Assembly: GCF_018138145.1 (NCBI RefSeq)
Contig: NZ_CP073104.1
Span: forward strand, 2,728,001 to 2,792,000
Direction: 5' to 3'
DNA length: 64,000 nucleotides
From: Pseudomonas sp. SCA2728.1_7
GTDB lineage: Bacteria > Pseudomonadota > Gammaproteobacteria > Pseudomonadales > Pseudomonadaceae
Shown here: positions 56,843-64,000 of the stretch, one piece after another
Layout: every line of letters starts with the position of its first letter
How positions within the stretch are numbered: the stretch's first letter is position 1
Made by a program: the position numbers and the translations under genes
Notes under the pieces: generated by a model
Told to the model about the DNA's origin: nothing
Database searches by the model: none
What the model saw: only the letters and a program-made list of their open reading frames with translations

Positions 56843-57081
56843 GCTGCGCCCTCAACTGATCTGCAATCCTCGAATTCCGATCATTCGATAGCTTTTCGGC
56901 ACTATAGGACACAATGCCAACCCGAGCGGCCGCGCGTTGCTGCATCCACCTCAAAAAAACTTCATACTCAGCCCCACTGAATCAACCCACGGGCCGCATC
57001 GCTGGCAAACACTCGCCATTTCGTAGATGCAAACGACCCCGTTTTTGCCTTGTCACTTTTTCCGGTAAAGCTAAACCCCTG

Positions 57082-59664
57082 ATGAATAAAGCTATTTCAG
57101 ACCTGTCCTCCCACACCCCAATGATGCAGCAGTACTGGCGACTGAAGAATCAGCATCCAGATCAGCTGATGTTCTACCGCATGGGCGACTTCTACGAGAT
57201 CTTCTACGAAGACGCGAAGAAGGCGGCCAAGTTGCTCGACATCACCCTGACCGCGCGCGGACAGTCGGCGGGGCAGGCGATTCCGATGTGTGGCATTCCT
57301 TACCACGCAGCGGAAGGCTATCTGGCGAAACTGGTGAAGCTTGGCGAATCGGTGGTGATCTGCGAGCAAGTCGGCGACCCAGCGACCAGCAAAGGCCCGG
57401 TGGAGCGTCAGGTCGTGCGGATCCTCACGCCGGGGACGGTCAGTGACGAGGCGCTGCTCGACGAGCGCCGCGACAACCTGATCGCTGCACTGCTGGGTGA
57501 CGAGCGTCTGTTCGGCCTTGCCGTGCTGGACATCACCAGCGGCAGTTTCAGCGTGTCGGAAATCAAAGGCTGGGAGAACCTGCTGGCGGAACTGGAGCGG
57601 ATCAATCCGGTTGAATTGCTGATCCCGGATGACTGGCCAAGGGATCTGCCAGCGGAAAAACGCCGTGGCGTCAGTCGTCGCGCACCGTGGGATTTCGAGC
57701 GTGATTCAGCACTGAAAAGCCTTTGCCAGCAGTTCTCTACCCAAGACCTGAAGGGCTTTGGCTGCGAGAACCTCACCCTGGCCATCGGCGCTGCCGGTTG
57801 CCTGTTGGCCTACGCCAAGGAAACCCAGCGCACCGCCCTGCCCCACCTGCGCAGCCTGCGCCACGAACGTCTGGATGACACCGTGGTGCTGGACGGTGCG
57901 AGCCGTCGCAACCTTGAACTCGACACCAACCTGGCCGGTGGTCGCGACAACACCCTGCAATCGGTGGTCGATCGCTGCCAGACCGCCATGGGCAGCCGTT
58001 TGCTGACTCGCTGGCTGAATCGCCCGTTGCGCGATCTGACGGTATTGCTGGCGCGCCAGACTTCGATCACTTGCCTGCTCGATCGCTACCGCTTCGAAAA
58101 GCTGCAGCCGCAGCTCAAGGAAATCGGCGACATCGAGCGGATTCTTGCGCGGATCGGCCTGCGCAACGCGCGTCCTCGTGACTTGGCGCGCCTGCGTGAC
58201 GCCCTTGGCGCACTGCCTGAACTGCAAGTGGCAATGACCGATCTGGAAGCGCCGCACCTGCAAGGTCTGGCGACCATCACCAGCACCTACCCGGAACTGG
58301 CGGCGTTGCTGGATAAAGCCATCATCGACAACCCGCCGGCGGTGATCCGTGACGGCGGCGTGTTGAAAACCGGTTACGACAGCGAGCTCGACGAGCTGCA
58401 ATCGCTGAGCGAAAACGCCGGCCAATTCCTTATCGACCTGGAAGCACGCGAGAAGGCCCGTACCGGCCTGAGCCACCTGAAAGTCGGCTACAACCGCATT
58501 CACGGCTACTTCATCGAGTTGCCGAGCAAGCAGGCCGAATCCGCCCCGGCGGATTACATCCGTCGCCAGACGCTGAAAGGTGCCGAGCGTTTCATCACGC
58601 CTGAACTGAAAGAGTTCGAAGACAAGGCGCTATCGGCCAAGAGCCGTGCTCTAGCCCGCGAGAAGATGCTCTACGAAGCGCTGCTGGAAGATCTGATCAG
58701 CCAGTTGCCACCGTTGCAGGACACCGCCGGCGCGCTGGCGGAACTGGACGTGTTGAGCAACCTCGCCGAGCGTGCGCTGAACCTCGACCTGAACTGCCCG
58801 CGCTTCGTCAGCGAGCCGTGCATGCGCATCACCCAGGGTCGTCACCCGGTGGTCGAGCAGGTGCTGACCACGCCGTTCGTGGCCAACGACCTGAGCCTGG
58901 ACGACAACACGCGCATGTTGGTGATCACCGGCCCGAACATGGGCGGTAAATCCACCTACATGCGTCAAACCGCATTGATCGTGCTGCTGGCGCATATCGG
59001 CAGCTTCGTACCGGCGGCCAGTTGCGAACTGTCGCTGGTCGACCGCATCTTCACCCGCATCGGCTCCAGTGATGACCTGGCCGGTGGTCGTTCGACCTTC
59101 ATGGTCGAAATGAGCGAAACCGCGAACATCCTGCACAACGCCACCGAGCGCAGCCTGGTGTTGATGGACGAAGTCGGTCGCGGCACCAGCACCTTCGACG
59201 GTCTGTCGCTGGCATGGGCGGCGGCCGAGCGTCTGGCTCATTTGCGCGCCTATACGCTGTTCGCTACGCACTACTTCGAACTGACTGTGTTGCCGGAAGC
59301 CGAGCCACTGGTGGCCAACGTCCACCTCAACGCCACCGAGCACAACGAACGCATCGTGTTCCTGCACCACGTGCTGCCTGGCCCTGCCAGCCAAAGCTAT
59401 GGCCTGGCAGTGGCGCAATTGGCCGGTGTGCCGAGCGAAGTGATCGTGCGTGCCCGCGAGCACTTGAGCCGACTGGAAGAAACCGCTTTGCCGCATGAAG
59501 CGCCGAAACCGGTCGCCAAGGGCAAACCGGCGACGCCACAGCAAAGCGACATGTTCGCCAGCCTGCCGCATCCGGTACTCGATGAGCTGGCTAAACTGGA
59601 TCTGGATGACCTGACCCCGCGCCGTGCACTCGAAATGCTCTATGCATTGAAGAACCGGATATAA
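57082..59664 (+). CDS. mutS: DNA mismatch repair protein MutS
   Basis: 860 residues from ATG 57082 ([19 protein letters not shown]); longer starts are not conserved. Mismatch-binding FYE motif ([11 protein letters not shown]), connector, lever and clamp domains, then the ABC ATPase with GPNMGGKST Walker [26 protein letters not shown] signature and [14 protein letters not shown]alker B. The C-terminus carries the short tetramer/beta-clamp region ([27 protein letters not shown]). It begins mismatch repair by recognising mispairs. Right flank of the tailocin insertion. Confidence 0.97.
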   Translation: MNKAISDLSSHTPMMQQYWRLKNQHPDQLMFYRMGDFYEIFYEDAKKAAKLLDITLTARGQSAGQAIPMCGIPYHAAEGYLAKLVKLGESVVICEQVGDPATSKGPVERQVVRILTPGTVSDEALLDERRDNLIAALLGDERLFGLAVLDITSGSFSVSEIKGWENLLAELERINPVELLIPDDWPRDLPAEKRRGVSRRAPWDFERDSALKSLCQQFSTQDLKGFGCENLTLAIGAAGCLLAYAKETQRTALPHLRSLRHERLDDTVVLDGASRRNLELDTNLAGGRDNTLQSVVDRCQTAMGSRLLTRWLNRPLRDLTVLLARQTSITCLLDRYRFEKLQPQLKEIGDIERILARIGLRNARPRDLARLRDALGALPELQVAMTDLEAPHLQGLATITSTYPELAALLDKAIIDNPPAVIRDGGVLKTGYDSELDELQSLSENAGQFLIDLEAREKARTGLSHLKVGYNRIHGYFIELPSKQAESAPADYIRRQTLKGAERFITPELKEFEDKALSAKSRALAREKMLYEALLEDLISQLPPLQDTAGALAELDVLSNLAERALNLDLNCPRFVSEPCMRITQGRHPVVEQVLTTPFVANDLSLDDNTRMLVITGPNMGGKSTYMRQTALIVLLAHIGSFVPAASCELSLVDRIFTRIGSSDDLAGGRSTFMVEMSETANILHNATERSLVLMDEVGRGTSTFDGLSLAWAAAERLAHLRAYTLFATHYFELTVLPEAEPLVANVHLNATEHNERIVFLHHVLPGPASQSYGLAVAQLAGVPSEVIVRAREHLSRLEETALPHEAPKPVAKGKPATPQQSDMFASLPHPVLDELAKLDLDDLTPRRALEMLYALKNRI

Positions 59665-59827
59665 GCACTGAAGAAGCGGATATAACGCAAACGGCTTCAA
59701 GCTGTTAGAATCTCGCGCGGTTTGGGATGCTGCTGGCTAATAGCCTGGCCAGCAGGTATCGCTCCCGAACCTGGCGACCCCAACCGTGAAGGGGCAACGC
59801 TGCCGCCGCCTGAGGAGAAAATTAGAA

Positions 59828-60151
59828 ATGACCTTCGTCGTCACCGACAACTGCATCAAGTGCAAGTACACCGACTGCGTAGAAGTGTGTCCGGTGGACT
59901 GCTTTTACGAAGGCCCGAACTTCCTGGTGATTCACCCGGATGAGTGCATCGACTGCGCCCTGTGCGAACCGGAATGTCCGGCTGTAGCCATCTTCTCCGA
60001 GGACGAAGTTCCGGAAGAGATGCAGGAGTTCATTCAACTGAACGTTGATCTGGCTGAAATCTGGCCGAACATCACCGAGAAGAAAGAATCGCTGCCAGAT
60101 GCTGAAGAGTGGGATGGCGTCAAAGGCAAGATCAAAGATCTCGAACGCTGA
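59828..60151 (+). CDS. fdxA: Seven-iron ferredoxin FdxA
   Basis: 107 residues from ATG 59828 after GGAG. Cys at 9, 12, 17, 21, 25 and at 40, 43, 46, 50 coordinate a 3Fe-4S and a 4Fe-4S cluster, the arrangement of Azotobacter FdI. C-terminal extension ([33 protein letters not shown]) typical of the type. An electron carrier and potential partner of Fpr (13479). Confidence 0.95.
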   Translation: MTFVVTDNCIKCKYTDCVEVCPVDCFYEGPNFLVIHPDECIDCALCEPECPAVAIFSEDEVPEEMQEFIQLNVDLAEIWPNITEKKESLPDAEEWDGVKGKIKDLER

Positions 60152-60170
60152 TCTGTCGCGCGCTCGAATG

Positions 60171-60195
60171 AAAAGGCCCCTTGCGGGCCTTTTTG
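60171..60195 (+). terminator. Intrinsic terminator of fdxA
   Basis: AAAAGGCCC, CTTGC, GGGCCTTTTT, about 20 nt after the stop codon. Confidence 0.9.
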
Positions 60196-60223
60196 CTTTT
60201 CTGTCTTTTACTTTTCTACGGGC

Positions 60224-60353
60224 AAAAAAAAGGGGCGGTATGACCCGCCCACATTTTTTCCCTATTCCCTGTATTCCTTTTCATCGTCCTGATGAATCGC
60301 TTCCTGCGATGTCCGTTCCCCTCTTCCTTGAAGGGCGTGTCTGTCCGTTGACA
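60224..60353 (-). ncRNA. rsmZ: Regulatory small RNA RsmZ
   Basis: About 130 nt on the minus strand, starting near TGTCAACGGACAGACACG and ending in the terminator GGGCGGG-TCATA-CCGCCCC plus T8. About nine GGA motifs occur, several in hairpin loops (TCGCAGGAAGCGA, CATCAGGACGATG). RsmZ sequesters RsmA/RsmE, relieving their repression of secondary metabolite and biofilm mRNAs. Location between rpoS and fdxA is the known rsmZ position in pseudomonads. A -10 element TAGTAT sits 9-14 nt upstream of the inferred start. Confidence 0.92.
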
Positions 60354-60525
60354 CAACCCAGATACTAGAGAATTCCCCGGCGAGAGCAATCGGCCCTGAG
60401 TCTGGGAAAGCGCTGTAATAAGCACTTCATACTAAAAAATAAATATACAAATCAATATGTTATGCAGCGACATGGAGAGCGATCGACGTCTGCCGTCTTG
60501 TAAAGATAGTGAACACTTACGAAAG

Positions 60526-60543
60526 AGTAAGCCAAGGCTTACA
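60526..60543 (-). promoter_or_regulatory. GacA upstream activating sequence of rsmZ
   Basis: Minus strand TGTAAGCCTTGGCTTACT, matching consensus TGTAAG-N6-CTTACA except for the last base, about 175-190 nt upstream of the inferred rsmZ start, the spacing known for this promoter. Confidence 0.85.
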
Positions 60544-60630
60544 CCGCGAGACTACAAACGATGGAAATGCCAACCGTACGTCTGACAATGAAAAAGGCTT
60601 GCGAGATGAGCATTAAATCGAGGCCAACAA

Positions 60631-60655
60631 AAAACCCCGAACCAGTCGGGGCTTC
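60631..60655 (-). terminator. Intrinsic terminator of rpoS
   Basis: Minus strand: GCCCCGACTGGTTCGGGG followed by TTTTTTG, about 25 nt after the rpoS stop. Confidence 0.85.
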
Positions 60656-60678
60656 TTGCGGGCGAGCGTGTGAGGCGC

Positions 60679-61689
60679 TTACTGGAACAGCGACTCGCTC
60701 GACAGGCCATTCTTCTCGAGGATTTCACGAAGGCGCTTGAGGCCTTCCACCTGGATCTGCCGCACCCGTTCCCGGGTCAGGCCGATCTCCAGGCCTACAT
60801 CTTCCAGCGTGCTGCTCTCGTGGCCGCGCAGACCGAAGCGGCGTACAACCACCTCGCGCTGCTTGTCGGTCAACTCCGACAGCCATTGATCGATGCTCTG
60901 CGACAGGTCGTCATCCTGCAGCAATTCACAAGGATCGGTTGGACGATCATCAGTGAGGGTGTCCAGCAGGGTTTTATCCGAATCCGGACCCAGCGAGACG
61001 TCGACCGAAGAAACCCGTTCGTTCAGGCCCAGCATGCGCTTGACCTCGCCCACCGGTTTTTCCAGCAGGTTGGCAATTTCTTCGGGTGAAGGTTCGTGGT
61101 CGAGCTTTTGCGTCAGCTCCCGTGCAGCCCGCAGGTACACATTGAGTTCCTTGACCACATGAATCGGCAACCGGATGGTCCGGGTCTGATTCATGATCGC
61201 GCGCTCGATGGTCTGACGAATCCACCATGTCGCGTAGGTCGAGAAGCGGAAGCCGCGTTCGGGATCGAACTTTTCCACCGCGCGGATCAGCCCGAGGTTG
61301 CCCTCTTCGATCAGATCCAGCAGCGACAGCCCCCGATTGACGTAACGCCGGGCGATTTTCACCACCAGCCGCAGGTTACTTTCAATCATGCGCTTGCGCC
61401 CGGCCGGATCGCCACTTTGCGACAAGCGCGCAAAATGAACTTCTTCCTCCGGGGAGAGCAATGGGGAAAAGCCGATTTCGTTGAGATACAACTGCGTGGC
61501 ATCAAGTGCCCGCGTGTAGTCGATGTACTTATGTTGTTTAAGTGAAGCGGAGTGTTTGGATTTGGAACGAACGGAAGGTGGAGCAGCCCCTTCATCATTC
61601 GACATCGAAGATTCCGAATCGATGCCGGTCTCCATAAGGAGAACCTCATCGTCGATGTCAAACTCCGGCACTTCTTTACTGAGAGCCAT
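60679..61689 (-). CDS. rpoS: RNA polymerase sigma factor RpoS (stationary phase)
   Basis: 336 residues. Regions in order: acidic N-terminus, 1.2 ([21 protein letters not shown]), 2 ([55 protein letters not shown]), 3 and 4 with the final HTH ([30 protein letters not shown]). Controls stationary-phase and stress genes. Downstream of nlpD, which in pseudomonads contains an rpoS promoter, and upstream of rsmZ. Confidence 0.97.
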   Translation of the reverse strand: MALSKEVPEFDIDDEVLLMETGIDSESSMSNDEGAAPPSVRSKSKHSASLKQHKYIDYTRALDATQLYLNEIGFSPLLSPEEEVHFARLSQSGDPAGRKRMIESNLRLVVKIARRYVNRGLSLLDLIEEGNLGLIRAVEKFDPERGFRFSTYATWWIRQTIERAIMNQTRTIRLPIHVVKELNVYLRAARELTQKLDHEPSPEEIANLLEKPVGEVKRMLGLNERVSSVDVSLGPDSDKTLLDTLTDDRPTDPCELLQDDDLSQSIDQWLSELTDKQREVVVRRFGLRGHESSTLEDVGLEIGLTRERVRQIQVEGLKRLREILEKNGLSSESLFQ

Positions 61690-61795
61690 TGTTATAGTCC
61701 TTTGGTGAGTTCGACCCCAAGCTCAAGCGGCGCCTTTATCCTTGGCAGCGCTGGAGCCTGTCCCCTCTACGTGACGGAACAGGCTGGCTTACAAA

Positions 61796-62677
61796 TCAAC
61801 GTCTTGGCAGGAACTGCAGCGGATCTACAGGTTTACCTTGGCGGCGAATCTCAAAATGCAGTTTCACCCGGTCTGTACCCGTTGACCCCATTTCGGCAAT
61901 TGTCTGTCCGACCTTGACCTGCTGTCCCTCCCGAACCAACAGCCTGCGGTTATGTCCGTAGGCACTGACGTAGGTTTCGCTGTGTTTGATGATGACTAAT
62001 TCGCCGTAGCCCCTTAAGCCACTCCCGGCGTATACCACCGTCCCATCAGACGCAGCTAAAACAGGCTGTCCCAAATCCCCGGCGATATCAATTCCTTTAT
62101 TCAAACTACCGTTTGAAGAGAATTTTCCAATCAGAATGCCATTAGATGGCCATCCCCAGCCGGTCGGGGCCGGGCCTGCCGGAGGCAGTGGAGCGGGTGC
62201 TTGCTTGTTGGCGACGGACGGTGCAACGCCAGCAGAACCACCCGTAGAACCGGTGGTTGTGGTGGTCGTCGTGCCATTTGCCTGGCGCCGGATTACCGTA
62301 GTTTTGCTCGACGAAGAAGGCGAAGAACTGCTGTTGCTCACCACCGCCGTCGGCGTAGAACCGGTGCGGCCATCGAAGCGAATCGTCTGACCCGGATGGA
62401 TCGTGTACGGCGTAGGAATATTGTTCCGGGCCGCGAGGGCTTTGTAGTCCCAGCCGTAGCGAAACGCGATCGAAAACATCGTATCGCCCGGACGGACTAC
62501 ATACTGTCCGGTCGTCACGGTAGGACGCTGGGCCACCGCATTGTTGCGATCGACCACCCGCACATTGCTCGATTTGGTGCTGGAGCAACCGACCAGCAAG
62601 GTGCTCAAGACAAGGCCAGTCACCAGGCGCTGAAAGCTCGTGTTACCCATACGCTGCGCAATGACTGTGAGACTCAC
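61796..62677 (-). CDS. nlpD: LysM/M23 lipoprotein NlpD (amidase activator)
   Basis: 293 residues from GTG 62677, which follows GGGAGCGG; longer frames are not supported. Lipobox LLVGC, LysM at about 55-100 (GQYVVRPGDTMFSIAFRYGW), a Ser/Thr-rich linker (SSSSPSSSSKTT, GTTTTTTTG), then an M23 domain. The first catalytic His of the H-x3-D motif is Asn (NKGID), as in E. coli NlpD, so it should not cut peptidoglycan itself but activate AmiC-type amidases at division. Confidence 0.92.
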   Translation of the reverse strand: MSLTVIAQRMGNTSFQRLVTGLVLSTLLVGCSSTKSSNVRVVDRNNAVAQRPTVTTGQYVVRPGDTMFSIAFRYGWDYKALAARNNIPTPYTIHPGQTIRFDGRTGSTPTAVVSNSSSSPSSSSKTTVIRRQANGTTTTTTTGSTGGSAGVAPSVANKQAPAPLPPAGPAPTGWGWPSNGILIGKFSSNGSLNKGIDIAGDLGQPVLAASDGTVVYAGSGLRGYGELVIIKHSETYVSAYGHNRRLLVREGQQVKVGQTIAEMGSTGTDRVKLHFEIRRQGKPVDPLQFLPRR

Positions 62678-62889
62678 CCGCCGCTCCCTTTGTGGTGGCT
62701 GAAAAATGTGAAATGCCGGATGTCGGCATGAGGTGTCGCAAGTATAACGGGCCGGATCGGCTTTACCTTTAATGAAGCGAAATCGCTTCGCGCACACGTT
62801 TGCCAGCTGACAATCTGCTGCGTTTAAACCATCGTCGCCGAAGTAAGACACAGGCGAACGAAAGGAATTCAGCACACGCAAACAAATGC

Positions 62890-64000
<1,111 letters not shown>

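Overview
The window is a chromosomal segment of a Pseudomonas, most likely of the P. fluorescens group. Three things support this: the conserved order surE-pcm-nlpD-rpoS-rsmZ-fdxA-mutS, the neighbourhood cinA-recA-recX with a PA3611-like secreted protein, dgkA and erdR, and eight copies of the inverted REP pairs typical of that group. The insertion between mutS and cinA is a known tailocin (R-type pyocin-like bacteriocin) locus in fluorescent pseudomonads.

Left part (1-21.8 kb), mostly housekeeping: the end of mprF and its presumed aminoacyl-phosphatidylglycerol hydrolase partner; a lower-GC three-gene island on the minus strand (winged-helix protein, AbiEii-like nucleotidyltransferase, PP2C phosphatase) with a perfect 11-bp inverted repeat at its promoter; an elaborately folded leader ahead of a DUF3077 gene; kup; rimO; a GNAT; a pseudouridine synthase homologue that seems to lack its catalytic Asp; a DUF1456 gene; rhlG; trmO; fpr/finR; dgkA; erdR; a DTW-domain tRNA enzyme; a PA3611-like protein; a LOG protein; recX; recA with a clear LexA box; cinA.

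Central part (21.9-54.3 kb), all on the minus strand: a dual tailocin locus with no capsid, terminase or integrase genes. A LexA-like repressor (53.5-54.3 kb) and a dense cluster of TGCAT operator half-sites (53.4 kb) precede a tail-fibre chaperone, a holin and a P2-like, R-pyocin-like contractile tail (52.1-39.2 kb). A second, Mu-like contractile tail (39.1-29.2 kb) follows. Then come four consecutive tail-fibre/chaperone cassettes sharing one N-terminal attachment sequence (29.2-23.0 kb), and a shared lysis cassette (GH19 endolysin, Rz with nested Rz1). Each tail has its own tape measure and its own predicted -1 frameshift in the tail assembly chaperone (TTTTTTC and UUUAAAC slippery sites). 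Gene overlaps and spacing suggest one or a few long transcripts from the 53.4 kb promoter, punctuated by intrinsic-terminator-like hairpins at module boundaries. These may set relative doses of fibres and chaperones.

Right part (54.4-64 kb): a small lipoprotein, a DUF1090 protein, a ToxR/MarT-like membrane regulator with a FidL-like partner, then mutS, fdxA, the sRNA rsmZ with its GacA upstream box, rpoS, nlpD, pcm and the start of surE.

The items most worth following up are the DUF3077 leader (two hairpins with different stems but the same GUGGUA loop), the nucleotidyltransferase-PP2C island, the fourfold fibre array with internal terminators, chaperone genes flanked by duplicated hairpins, and the two predicted frameshift genes. 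All functional statements are from reading the sequence; no database search was run.
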